Below are positions 11,470-25,444 of a DNA stretch of 64,000 bases, in pieces. Location: assembly GCA_023052935.1 (NCBI GenBank), contig CM041297.1, positions 100,090,484 to 100,154,483 of the forward strand, written 5' to 3'. Numbering within the stretch: position 1 is the first letter of the stretch; the number at the start of each line of letters is the position of its first letter. The stretch comes from Piezodorus guildinii. Lineage: Eukaryota; Arthropoda; Insecta; Hemiptera; Pentatomidae. The notes below the pieces were generated by a model. It made no database searches, was not told the origin of the DNA, and saw only the letters and a list, made by a program, of their open reading frames with translations. Made by a program: the position numbers and the translations under genes.

Positions 11470-13800
11470 GATACATAAAATAACCTTCTCACATCTTGAC
11501 AGGAACAGTGTGATAGATTACTTCATCTATGATACCGAAATAAGACAATACTTCACGGATATAAAAGTGATCAGAGGGGCAGAGATAGGCACAGATCATC
11601 TTCTCCTTGTAGCTGATACCAAGATATTAAGAGACAACCGGCCACGTATGAAAACATACAAAGCGATAAAAGTGCGCGAGCTTGACAACCCAGAGAAGAG
11701 AGTCCAATATACTACTCTACTGGAGGAAAGAATCAAAAGACTGGATCTTTCAGGAGGTGTAGAGGAACAATGGAGCAATATAAAGACATGCATATTGAAT
11801 GTCGCTAAAGAGGTCTGTGGCATTAAAAAGGTCGGTGGCAGAAAAAAGCATACCAAATGGTGGAGTGATACCATTAGGGAAATAGTTAAGGGGAAAAAAT
11901 TAGCATGGAAAGCATATCTCCGAGATAAAATACATGCTAACCTAATTGAATATCGCCGTCTAAGAAATGAGGCTAAAACAGCAATACGTTCAGCGAAAAG
12001 GCAAACTTGGGAGGAGTTCGGCAAAAGTCTTGATGGAAACCACCGAGAAAATTCCAAACGGTTTTGGCAGACAATAAAGTCCCTGAAAGGAAAACACAAA
12101 AAGCCAATTCGGAATATAAAGGATGAAAGTGGCAACGTAATGACTGCCCCAGATGACATCTTAGAACGTTGGAGGCGTCACTACCAAGATCTCTTCTCTG
12201 AAGAATATGGTACACCAGAGCTGCATGCACAACCTGCAACACAGGAGAATCTAGAGCCTATAGAAGAAGAAGAGGTGGAATATGCTCTCGAAAAGATAAA
12301 AACAAATAAAGCAGCGGGGAGAGATGGAATTTCACCTGAATTCCTGAAATTTGGTGGTGAAGAGCTCAAAAAAGCACTCCAAGGACTGTTCCAAACTGTA
12401 TGGGATAACAAGATAATCCCTTTAGATTGGGAATATAGCGCTATAGTCCCCATACATAAGAAAGGCTCCTCAACCGTATGCGAGAATTATAGACCAATGA
12501 GCTTGCTGTCCGTAGCCTATAAAATGTACACCTCTATCCTCGAGAGAAGATTGAGAAGTATTGTGGAAAATCAACTCGAAGAGAAGCAGGCGGGCTTCCG
12601 CCCGGGAAGACAGACCCAGGACCATATTTTTGTGCTTAGAAACATTTCTGAAAAGGTTTGGGACAGAAATAAAAGTATCTATGTGGCTTTCCTGGATCTC
12701 AAAGCTGCGTTCGATTCTGTGCCTAGATATGAAATATGGAATGCTCTTGCTGCAAAGAATGTACCATCAGATTTGATGCAGGCAATCCAATCAACATACA
12801 GAAATGCAAAGGGAGTCGTCAGAATCAATGGTAGAGAATCCAAATCATTTCCTCTTGATAGAGGAGTCAGACAGGGGGACAGTCTTAGCCCTCTCCTATT
12901 CTTGATTCTGATGGACGAGATCCATAAAGTCTGCAAGCGAAGAACGGCATGGACTGAAATAGGAAAATGGAAGATGCAGACAGTTCTGGTGAAATGCCTC
13001 CTATATGCCGATGACATTGTTCTATTAGCGGACACAAAAGAAAAGCTGCAACAAGCTCTGGTGGAATGGGAGGCAGAACTATTGCGTAAGGGAATGTCCA
13101 TCAACGACTCCAAAAGTAAGATTCTGGTTCTCTCACGGAATGAAGAAGAAAATGTTGAAATGGTATGCAATGGGAAGACCCTAGAAGTGGTAAATGAATT
13201 CAATTACCTGGGAACCATTATAGACAGGTCTGGCAGAATTGACCAAGAGATTGGAAATAGGATCAATAAAGCGAACCAGGTGTACTACCAGATTAACAAT
13301 AGTATAATAGGACACCGTGAAGTAGGGCGAGATGTTAAGATGCACATCTATAAAGCCATTTACCTACCAGTGCTTACATATGGAGGCGAGAGTTGGGTGA
13401 TGCTCGACAAACATATCAGCCGAATCACTGCTGCTAAAATGAAATTTTTACGTAGAGCAGCGGGAAAGACAAGGCGAGATTGTGTCCGGAACAATAGAAT
13501 CAGAGAGCAACTCGAGGTACCACCATTGAAGACGATAATGGAAAACAGGCAATTAAAATGGTTTGGTCATGTCTGCCGCATGGACGAAATAAGGGAACCC
13601 AGAAGGACACTGTAAGCAAGACCTACAGGAAGAAAACCACGTGGCCGACCTAGAATTTCCTATCAGGATATGGTCCAGAGGATTGGGAGTAACAGGGGCA
13701 AGACCCTTGTAGAAATGAAACGACTCAGCGGAGACCGGGATAACTGGCAGTGCTGGATCGAGGCCCCTCTACGCCAATAATGGCTCGAAGAGGAAGATAA
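11470..13800 (+). pseudogene. 5'-truncated non-LTR retrotransposon (LINE) with nearly intact reverse transcriptase
   Basis: The open frame enters at the end of an apurinic-type endonuclease domain (GTDHLLLVAD), so the 5' part is missing. The reverse transcriptase follows: NKAAGRDGISPEFLKFGG, IPLDWEYSAIVPIHKKGSS, ENYRPMSLLS, EKQAGFRPGRQTQDHIF, VAFLDLKAAFDSV (first catalytic Asp), GVRQGDSLSPLLF, LLYADDIVLLA (catalytic YADD). A C-terminal zone ends KWFGHVCRMDEIREPRRTL. A single TAA at 13613-13615 interrupts the frame, which then continues unbroken (ARPTGRKPRGRPR...) to a TAA near 13780. It resembles RTE-like endonuclease/RT elements. The copy appears young, with about 700 codons open, but is immobile without its 5' end. 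Confidence 0.9.
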
Positions 13801-13804
13801 AGAA

Positions 13805-14610
13805 GAAGAAGTATTATCTAGAATTTAAAAAAATATATATTAAAAAATAAAAATTAATAAAAACAGTTTCCAAAAAAAATAAATTATCATCTAACGTTTA
13901 TTAGATGAAATCGGCGAATAGGTATTAACGTTATTTCAATACAGAAACAGGATGGTATCCTCTTATAAAATATAAGCCCACTTTGATGTTTGTATGAATT
14001 CTTGTTTAAAATATATCAATTTATATTCTTAACTTTATAAATAATTAGATAATTTAAACTAGAAGGTCTCGAGGCCATCTTGTTTTTAAACGCATCTGAG
14101 GATTATCAGGAATAGAAGAGGAAGCCAGGATTGAAACTTGTGGGTTACAGTGGGAATAGAGTTTGTCTTGGAAAGATTTATATCTTGTTCGTAGGGAATC
14201 AGCTACGTATGAAACATTAAGTCTTTATTTATTCGTGACAAACTAAGGAACTTTGAGGATTTTACGACCTCCATAAAAATAAATCATCAATTCAAATTAT
14301 GTAACTTATCACTTTCGTCCAATTCTCTCAACAATAATAATATAATCACCATCAATTGAAAACAAAAGAGAATAAAGTAACAAAGCAAATATTATATTAT
14401 CCATATATCCAGAAAAATATATGTATTAATACTTACATTTACTTTATACAAATAAAAACAACAATCATAAAATATAACATCCAATTTTTAAACAAAATTC
14501 ATACCTATGAGCTATAATTTTGACAACTCAAATTTTTAAATATAGAATAAATCTAAAAAAATGAAATTATTACACTTAAATTTGAACGAAATTTTATAAT
14601 TCTTAATCTA
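13805..14610. other. Intergenic DNA 3' of the receptor gene
   Basis: AT-rich sequence with no recognised gene or repeat. It would include the receptor's 3' UTR and poly(A) site on the minus strand, but I could not pick a convincing signal. Confidence 0.4.
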
Positions 14611-14613
14611 TCC

Positions 14614-17600
14614 TCAAGTTTCATTTAGTTTCACATGGTTCACAGTACACGAGCTATATTCCAACGAGGTGTCATTTTCTGGGTTGATCTGGTTGAACTG
14701 CGCCAGGACTATTTCATAAGTGAGTATCGTGCCTGTGATCTAAAATAAGAACAATAAATTATTTTTATCTCTAGACAAATCCTATCGATAAATTTTGAAA
14801 TAATTACTACCTTTAATACGAGGCCTCGCGTGATAGAGAAAAAACGTGAACCAGTGAGTGATACCGGATCTTGCCAGATTTGAAGAAATAGTCTATGGAC
14901 CTGAAACATATAAGTTCGTTACATGGGATTTCAAAAAATCGAGCTTTAAAAAAACATAAAAAAAACTGATCATTATTCTAATTATAACATATTATATTAT
15001 ATTATAACTGCAATTAATTATAATTTAATTAATATAAATTATTAATAGAGTATCGGGAGCGGCGTGGTCTAGCGGGTAGAGCGGTAGTCTACTGTGCTTC
15101 GGGTCCTGGGTTCGAATCCCGGCTGTGGCGGAATATTATTTATTCTGTTATTTCAGCCGGGAGGGGGGGGGGAGATCCTGGGGAATGGACACCTTCCTGG
15201 GGCACACCCAGCCTCTACCCGTGGGTACCCTAAAAAGGGGGAAAAACCTGGCGGCTGAGCGTGATCTTGGCCGAATCACGTCATTGCCATTGGCCTAGAA
15301 ACAGTACGAATCTCTACATGTACTGAGCCCAAAACTCTTTATGGGTTGTAGTGGTACAGGTTTTTAATTAATAGAGTAACGCCTTCCTATAACCTTTTTT
15401 GATCGATATTATATTTTTCAACAAAAATTTTTATTGAGTAAAATTACAATCTGTCCCAATTTGGACATTAATAGTAGTGCTGAAAGATATCATACATACT
15501 ACATTCATACAATATTTACACGGCATAAAATTACAATAAAATATATACGCAATAATGAATCAATACAATAGTCAAAAATTCATTTATACCTATATACACA
15601 TACACACATTCATACATACATCACATTGAGTGGAGAATCTAGCCAGTGCTAGAACTCCAATATATTTACAAAAGGTCGCGGGGCCACTGCCGTTTCAACC
15701 TTCTAGGTGGGTTGTATGGATGAGTAGAGCTGGATAGGGATTGAGCTAGAGGATTAGGATGATAAAATAGGTTCTGGTGGAATTTGGAAAATTTGGATGT
15801 AATTAGGTCTGAAATAAATGGAACATTAAGGTCGTGGTGCAAGGTATAGTTGGAGACATAATAAGGAGCATTTACTATTGTACGGAGGACTTTGGATTGA
15901 AAGGATTGAATGCGTTTGATGTTAGTACGTTTAGCTGTCCCTCACAGTTCAAGTCCGTAGGTCCAGATGGGCTTCAGTATTGTCTTGTGGATTAATAATT
16001 TGTTGTCAACTGTAAGTTCAGATTTTCTGTTGAGTAGTCGGTATAACTGTCCGAATCGTCGGTTGAGTTCTTGTCTTTTAAGTCTTGTATGTGGGTTCCA
16101 AGTCAATCTTTTGTCTAACAGTAAGCTAAGATACCGGACTGTATCTGAGAGAGGACGATCGATATTTAGAGTCTATAAATAAGTCAGGAATTAATTTAGG
16201 TTTAGATTTATATTATCATTAGCTATTTTGCAACACTTTATTTATAGAAATAAAAACTCTCAGCATGTAAGTAAAATAATTTAAGATACCGTGAGCTATA
16301 CTAACGTACTATTTTCATACGTATACTACACCGTATTTTCATATTTTTTTTATTACCTTTTTCTTAAATGTTTAGATAGTTCGCTACCCTCCTCCCTGGC
16401 CACGCCCATGAGTTTTCTAATTATCCTCTAAAATAGATGTTATATAAAAATGATGTGTAGATTTTAAATTAAAGTTGCAGTTTACTTTTTAGTAATATCT
16501 TTTTTATTCCATCCCCCTCTTTTCCATCACATGTAAAACTGATAACGCCCGCTCTCGATGCTCAATTCAAAACGCTACCTTACCATCAGTTAAGTGTTCG
16601 AACATCCAGTTCTACCATTCAGAACTGTAGTAGTACATTATACATTCTCCACATTAGAGTGAAATGTATTCTTTGTGAGTGTTTCTCGTTGTATAAGAGA
16701 ATTCTGACCGAGTCTGGAGTCCAAGGCTGCTTTTCAAACTCCATTTTTATTTGGATCTTTATATTTCTCTTCCTGACATTTTTGTATTAATCCACTCCTG
16801 CCTCACTGTAAAAACTTAAAATTAAACCGCTTTCCGAAAATATCTAATGTCTACGTTTCGGGGTCCTGTTTCCATTATTAAGACTTTTATTTATGTTTCA
16901 TGGCTAATATTGGGTTGTAAAATAAGCTCGGAGCGTTTTTCAATATTTCAATTTAATCCAATCTGTGCTGATAAAATCAGGTTTACTTGGTAAATAATTT
17001 CTGCACATTCTAAAAAATGATTAGTTAAGGTATCAGTTTCAATTGCTTGTATGCTTGAATAGAGAGCTTTTCGGAGCAAAACTAAAAGAATTTGGGGTTC
17101 TTATGGGAGGGAGGAAGAGACGAGGAAGAAAATGGACTAAGGAGGGGGTGAGAGGAACAGTCCAGGAGGATGAGGGAGTATTGGAGGAGGTGGGAGCTGT
17201 GAGGAGGAATTAGTAATTAGTAATGGTATTCGCGTGGACCTTGCAGGCCGATTCGTGCAAAAAAAAAAAAAAATTTAGTTCATTTTATTTATTTATTTAT
17301 TTTTTATTGATAATTGATTAAGCTACCTCTACGTTATAAGACTGGCTAGGCACCGAAAATAGTATCGGTAAGATATCCTTGGACAGATCGTGAATCCTCC
17401 CCGCAGCCAGGCATATCCCGTAGAGGCGCACCGTCACAAGAACGAACGCTGCGCAGTTGTAGATGGTGTGGATGGTTGTCAAGTCACGCCATCTGGAATT
17501 TCAAAATGATACTGGAGTAAACTGATTTAAAGAAAAATTTCATATAAACTACCTAATCCAAACCTGTATTCAACACTTTTACTCTTATTATTGGGACAAG

Positions 17601-20600
17601 CTACCACCAGTGATACGTTGTCTGAAGAATGTTATTAATGTTTTTTCCCATCGCTTTTTTTTTTGGCTGGAAATGTGCAGCAAACTTTTTTCGTTCCAAC
17701 CGGCTCTGATCTGAACAGAAAAAACGGTACTCCGCATGTTCTGCCTTATTTAAAAAAAAAATAATGATAATAAAAATAAGCGACAAGGGAACACCTACAG
17801 CAACTTCATCATTTTTTCTTCTTTTTTTCTATGCTTTTTGGATAAAGGAAATTTTGCTGAGATACAGCTGGCAACTCTTTTTCTGTGTGTAAACATTCCT
17901 GGATAATCCTAAAAAAAACAACTAATTCTTCAAGTCACCGTTACCATGGCCATGATGCGTAAGTTTTTTTTTTAATTTTAATACTATACACATATATATT
18001 TAGAATCTTTCACCTTATCCATTGATAATTTCCGTGTTAAGTATAATTGCATAATGAATGTAAGTTACTTGAAGTATTTTTTATCAAAAAATAGGTTTGA
18101 AAACTAAGGTTTTATGAAGGTATCCTAGGCGGTACGTTGCCCCACCAAGGACGTATTAGGTTCAGGTTTGCTAACATTTTTCGGTTCAAATGTTTTTAAA
18201 TTTTATTTATGATTGGTTGATCCATAAACTAATTAATAGTTTTATTTATTTAACTACATAAACGCTCTTCAACCACTAGAGTAAATTTATCCCTAAATTC
18301 AAAATACAAATATTTTAGTAAAATACATAAACTACTAACAAAGTTTAGCTAGTTAAAGAATAAAGGAAAAATGCAAATATTAGACAATCCAAAACATCAA
18401 AAATTTGTTTTGTTAAGTATTTAAAAAGAATGAGATTTATTATGAGAAGGAAATTAGTTTTGTGGCCGACTTCTGGGTGAAAAAATCCGCCTTAAGAATT
18501 TATGCCAAAATATTGTTATTCGATAGAGAATCGAATTCCCTACAAAACACAAAAATAATCCTTGAAATATCAATTTAAGAAATAGCAGAGATTTAGTGTT
18601 TTGAAATTAACAGTGGTTATAGGCCATTTTCTTTTGGTTAATTTGTTACTTTTCATATTCATAATTGCCTTTAAACAGGCTATAATATAAGGTATAAACA
18701 TTTTATACCCTGTTATAAAGTTGTTCCATAACTTGCACTTTTTTGTTTTATTTTTCAACATACTAGGAGAATCGTAATTATTATTCACTGATGTCCCAAT
18801 CATCTTCGTTCTATTATCATGATTTTGAAGTCCCATTAAAGGTTTAAATTAAAGATTTATTATTTATTTTTACCAAATACATACATATATGCAAGTGAAA
18901 AAATCATTACATTGTTTTAATATTAAGAAGATCGAACTACAACATACAGCTACTATAAAATAAGTAATTTCAAATCTAAATTCACTACAACACGAAACTC
19001 AAACAAAATAAGAAACTTGCATGCAATATCAATGGATACTAACTTCAAGGCTTTATACAAGAGACAGCAGATGGAATAAACGTTGTTGAAAAACGTGAAG
19101 AGCATAAGAAGTGAAAACTTTTCGTCTAAATTCTTCGCTAAGAAGGACAGTTTTATATAACGTTTCCTCGACTCTCGCCAGAACTCCTGCGACATATCCT
19201 AAAGAACATTTACATTTTAAATTATACACACAAAATTAAATATTTGCAATTACTACATATGTAATGGATTTTTACAAATTTATTTTAATGATATTTACAA
19301 TTATATAATACAAATAAATATACATTAAGAAAATGTGAACAACGATAATGGGCTTGACACTGTGTAATGACTAGTACCTAGTGGTGGTGTGTAATGACAC
19401 TTCAGTGTATGAAATATCAAAATAAATAAATTTATTAATATCCATGCCGAAGATCGTACTAAATTAAATTATTAAGTTTTTATCGATTATCATATTAGTT
19501 GATTTGATTGTTCATGCTTTGAACGGATAAAAAAAAAATTGGGTGGCCGGCTGGTCCTTGAAGAAACAAATCCCATGTAATTGCAGGAGTTTGGATTACA
19601 TACAATATCTGTAATTAATAACTAACTTGAATGAATATCGTTGGAAATTGAAAAATATATTCTGCATTCAGTTTAAACTAAAAAAATATCAATATTAGCC
19701 ATATTCATAAATAAATTAAAATACTCCTGGCCGGGATCTTATATGTTGTAGTGGCATAACAGTCTTCTATGCCCAAGATATAATGCTCAAGAAATTTCCA
19801 AGATAGTGACTTCTGTTTTTGGTTAACTGGAAAACAATCTCCACTTTTTATATTCTGAATTCCATCGATCTCTTTTTTTCCTGAGTTCCAACTGATGCAT
19901 TCTCATAGATTTTTATTAACTGTTTTAAAATAATGATTAATTCTTTTATGAACGGTTCTTTTGGATCGTTTATTAATTTCACGTCACTTAATGCTACTGT
20001 TGTTGATCGGACGATGCTACATAGGAAGTCTGAATTTTACCTATACAAGTTTAATTAGGATAGGAACGAACCTCTTTGTGGGTCACCTGTTGTGTTGTGA
20101 CTAGCAAAACAGCCGTCTGTGCTCAAGGTCTCGGGTTCAAACACGGCAGATACCTTTTGTTTTTATAATGCAGTGAAAAATCCTTGGTTATGCTCTCCTT
20201 AGGAAGGGACATTAAATGGTGGTCCTGAGTCTGTGCGATGTCAGGTGTTCGTTAATAATTTCTAACCTAATTAAACCTGGATAGGTAAAATGTAGGATTC
20301 CCATTGCAGCTAGATAAATTAATAAATAAGTTAAATGAACAACTAAATTATTCCTGAAGGATCATGAACTAACGAAAAACATCATTGGCTTCTTTTTTAT
20401 CATCCATAATATTTAATAGTTTAAAAGAATATATATATTCCCAACAATTTTAACTTTAAAAGCAGGCAAGTATAAATAAAAGTTAGATTTGATTTCAACT
20501 AGTTGGTATTACTTTTTGCTTATTAATTTGATAATCAATTAGTTATTAGCTTCTGTCATATTTCCTTAATAATTTGTTTACATTTAATAAATAAATTAAA

Positions 20601-23600
20601 TGAACAAATAAATTATTCCTGAAGGATAATGAACTAACGAAAAACATCATTGGCTTCGTTTTATCATCCATAATATTTAATAGATGAGGAAGATGGTTGG
20701 GGGTGCGGTCATAAATTAGAAACACATTTAAAACAAGTGCTATTTTAATTATGTGCCGACGTTTCGGCCTACAATGTGGGCCTTCATCAGGGTTGACTCT
20801 GAGACGGTGTCTAAAGAAAAAAGAAACGTCGGCACATAATTAAAATAGCACTTGTTTTAAATGTGTGTTCCTAATTTATGACCGCACCTCCAACCATCTT
20901 CCTCATCTAATTTCTCAACGGTCAACAAAAACTCCATCATAATATTTAATAGTTTAAAAGTATATTAAATATTATGATATTCCCAACAATTTTAACTTTA
21001 AAAGTAGGCAAGTATAAACCTAACTTTTATTTGATTTTAACTAGTTGGTATTACTTTTTGCTAATTAATTTGATATTCAATTAGTTATTAGCTTCTGTCA
21101 TATTTCCTTAATAATTAGTCTACATTTAAAATAATACAGCCAGAAATATTGCAAATAATATACCCACCTTCTATAAATTGTTCGATTTATCTTACCTCTT
21201 GCTTCTTAGAAATAATGATTATTGCATAGTTACTGTAGAAAAATAATGATTATTGCATACTCCTATTTCTACTCAAAAAGTTTCCTGGTATCAGGTATGG
21301 TATGGTTCACATTATGACCTTAAAGTCTGCTTGAATTCAATAACCTTGTATGGCATATATTTTGACGACGATGTGGAATGCTTACTAGTGCTAATATTTG
21401 CTTTCTGGACATTATTTATATCAACTTAATGATAGGAGTTTAATTGACGATACCTTGTGGAATTATTATTACCGGGTACCTGGATGCTTGATGAGCTTAC
21501 ACAATTATGCGAATTTGTTTGAAAATTAGGAATCCAATAAAACCTCTATTTTCGCCCAGAACCTCCTGAAAAAAAGTCACATAATTGTAGCATAATCGCC
21601 TTCTATGCCCAAGGTCGTTAGTTCAAACCTGTCAGATTGACCTAAGATTTTTAAGGGTGTGTAAAATCCTTAGTTTTGCCGTTCTTCGGAGGGGATGTAA
21701 AAATCCTAATTAAACCTGGATAGGCAAAAATTAGGAATCCCACTGTACCATCTTCCGATTAGCCACAGTAGCATAAAAATACGTTAAATGAATAAACAAA
21801 CAAAAAAACGACCAAATGGTAACATATCGTTCGAACTTATGTACTTCTGTATTAAAATTGTATGCATAAACAAATGTTCAAAACCTTTGACCTTGACCCT
21901 TTCGACTTTCATTCCAGACCTTGATGAAGCCAACAATCGACAATGCCATTACGGCAAGGCCTAGTTGTTCTCAAATCGCTGCCCTCTTGGAAATAATAGT
22001 CGTCCCCAGTGTCAATGCCGCCTAAGAAATCTCCGAGCGCCATCAGTCACCTCTGATGTAACTTCCGGTCTCGCAGTGAGATGGTCACGTCCCGAGGCCT
22101 CGCCGGTGAACGCACCTTATCGATTATGTCAATAGCATCGATTCAATTGCTTTAATAACCTTAATTATTACAACAATAGATGCAATTAATCACGGCACCT
22201 TTAATGACTTCCTTACTACCCTTTAAAGGCAATAGGCCTGTATCCCATTGATCCTTTGCAAGTATATGAGACGAATGGAAAATAGATAACCTCTACTCAA
22301 CCAAATTAGTTTTTTTTAGTTAATTCCATACTCAATAATACACCAATATATGAGACACTAATAAATCGCGAGTAGCGTAATTATTTAAACAATAAACTTG
22401 AGGCTTTATTTGTAAATTAAAATATATAAAAACTTTTCAGACACAAACCTTCAGGCAGAACAGGTATTACGGTAGCTGTGTCTATATACTCGTTAGCAGT
22501 TATTCCGTTTGTGCAATGATTGAGACGTTGATTTCCAAAATGCACTATCGGATATCTTTTACGAAATTGATATTTAGACTTATTTGTATTCTCATGATTT
22601 AGTTTTATCTAAATCTTCCATTTGATTTTATACAATGGACACTCAAGTTCTGTAAAAACGTGATTTAGAAATGCAATCATTTTATAAAGATACCAATTAC
22701 ACATTCAGTTTCTTTCCGATCATACTAAAACATTTCATTCCAAAACTTTAAAATAGTTTTATTAATATGGTGAAAAACAATTCTTGATTTTAATGCGAAA
22801 AAAAATCAAATAAATTGGTTTAATAATATAGTAATGAAAATTAACTAAGTGTAATATAAATATTATCATAATAGATCTATGATAATCAAGAAAATTATTT
22901 AGGGAAATAACAATTTTAGTGGTATCTACTCATCGACGGTTATTCCCTTTAAGCCCTTCGGTATTTAGTTAGTTTTTGTTTATTAATTTAACCTCACTTT
23001 ATGCTACTATGGCACTGCCGATGCTACAGCGGTCCTTGTATTTCATGTTTTTACCAAAATTTAAACCTCTGAAAGAAAACACCCCTTCTTTCTGATTTAT
23101 CACAAAACCAAATTTCACTCCATTTGTCCCGCAGATCTAATTTGTTTTTATAGCTGTATTTGCCAATTTCTCAAAAATTCTACCGAAAATTTTATCCGTA
23201 TTAAAAACAATAAAACCATCTACATAAACTATACAATTGAAATGAACTGATATGCTTGGGAGTGATATTTATTCACCATGAAAGTTTTAAATATTTAATG
23301 AATTGCCCACAATAGTTTCTGTTGATAATAAAGTGAGACTATGGTAAAGCTATATCGTTAGCTCAAATATCGTTCAAGTTGTTAGCAATGGTGCAGATAA
23401 GCAAAAGTCTTTCGTCAACGCTCTTCGCAAAGAAGAACCGTTTTACATAACCAAGTCTGGAATCGCGCCAGAAATCCGGCGGTATTTCCTGCATAATAAT
23501 TTAACACAATCCTTACTGCATGGTACTACATTGTCAGGCTTGAATGTGGAGTCCTTCCTGTCTCATCTATCGCACTTTAAAAAGCGTTGAAATGGACTGA

Positions 23601-25366
23601 TAAAATATTAAATATGGAAGACTCCAGGTATCCAAGGATATGTCTCACCAAACTTCGTAGATTAGCTGAGAAGTTTCACCATACCACAAAAAAGAACTTT
23701 TTGCTACAACTGAGACAACTAACCAGCATATGTAACAAAAAACACACAATTACGAATTGGAAGGATGCAAAAGACAGGAAAAATATACTTAAACCCTTAT
23801 TCAAAAGCATATAAATTTCTTATAAATGACTGATTTAACCAAAATGGAAATATCAAATTATAGTCCGAATCATATAGAAATGTTTAATAAATACCAAATA
23901 ATTCAAAACTATCTAGCAACTAACCTGCCCTTTACGCATAAAAAACTTATGGATCAAAGCCGGACAGCTAACATAAAGTTCCAACAAATTACTATGAAAA
24001 CCATAAAGCACAGATTCAATCCAATAGAAATCTGCACTGGAATAAGAAAGACGCCTGTAATATTCACCATTTCTTCACATCAAGCCCAGCATACTCCTCC
24101 TACAGCTCGACCATAATGGTTGAGCGGTAGGAGCAAAATAAATAAAGCTAAATTTATTTATTTATGTATTCATATATGTGGATGTGTATACATATATATA
24201 TATATATATATATATATTATTTTTTTTTTTTTTTTTTCCTTTTTTTTATTACACCAAAAATAAGAAAACTGTCCTCAAAATATGATTTATGTACACACTC
24301 CAATTGTATGGAGACTAACCGATTGCAATAAAAGTATATTCTATTATATTATATTCTACTGTATAGTCCGATACTACGTATCAAATCAAAGAATCATTTC
24401 TGATTGAATGTAAAATAAAAATTAAAGTATTGAATGTGAAATGAAAGTATGCATGTCGTATATAAACGTGAATAAGGTATATATTAAAAAATAAACACAA
24501 TACATTTTTTTTTTAACATGACGAAAATTAAATCTTTGCTGACTGATTCAATTCAGGGAATCCTGATAAAATACCTACGATCTAGAAATAAATCACAATT
24601 GTATTATGAAAAAAAAAATATGATTTTTAACAAAATGAAAAATAAATTAAACTAAAAGCAAACTAACATGTTTGCAGTAAAAAGTAATCTTCATTCATTC
24701 AATGTAGATGTCTAGATAGAATTAAATATCACATTTCCTCATCGTCTATTTGGGATGACAGAAGGTATAGGAAAAGTCGGGATTTAATGTGGATAAAGAA
24801 GCAGCATGGCGGATATGGGTTGGCTAAGAATTCCAGAGTGTAGTAGAGCTAACAATAAAGGAACGATCAAAAGTTTTGGTTCTGTGGCTAGGAACGTAAA
24901 GGTCAGAATGTCACGGTCTAATTTCAAGTTAGTGAACTGAGGATTTAAATTGAAGGAGACTAAGGATATAGGAAGGATTTATAAAGATTTACAGTGACTT
25001 CGAAAACATCCAGTAAAAACTTATTTATGTGTGCATCTATGAGCGCATATTAGTATCAACTTTCTTTACGTTTCCAATAAGTAATCGCGATACCCTGTGT
25101 ATATCAGAACCTTTAGTCGAATTGCATTAGTTAACATCAATAAGAAAATAGACTGTTGTCTCAATTTTAGATTAGACTATCTCGCCCTCGAGTGTCTTGT
25201 TGAGGATATAATTGCAGAGGATGGATCCCAATAGGCTATTTACAGAGTCGTATTAAAACGCTGGTGTTAATTTCATGAGTTTTATCTCGTAAATGAAATT
25301 CTATACCGTGTTCAGTTTAATTATAATCTAATATAGTAAAGTATTTAGTTATATTATTACATTTTG

Positions 25367-25444
<78 letters not shown>

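Noticed and set aside
11596..13203. Long minus-strand open frames over the LINE
   Set aside because: They are complements of the reverse transcriptase frame and have no domain of their own.
15058..15130. Possible tRNA gene (A and B boxes, cloverleaf-like)
   Set aside because: It is the head of SINE-A: the sequence continues into a repeat body present in other copies, and it has a target-site duplication.
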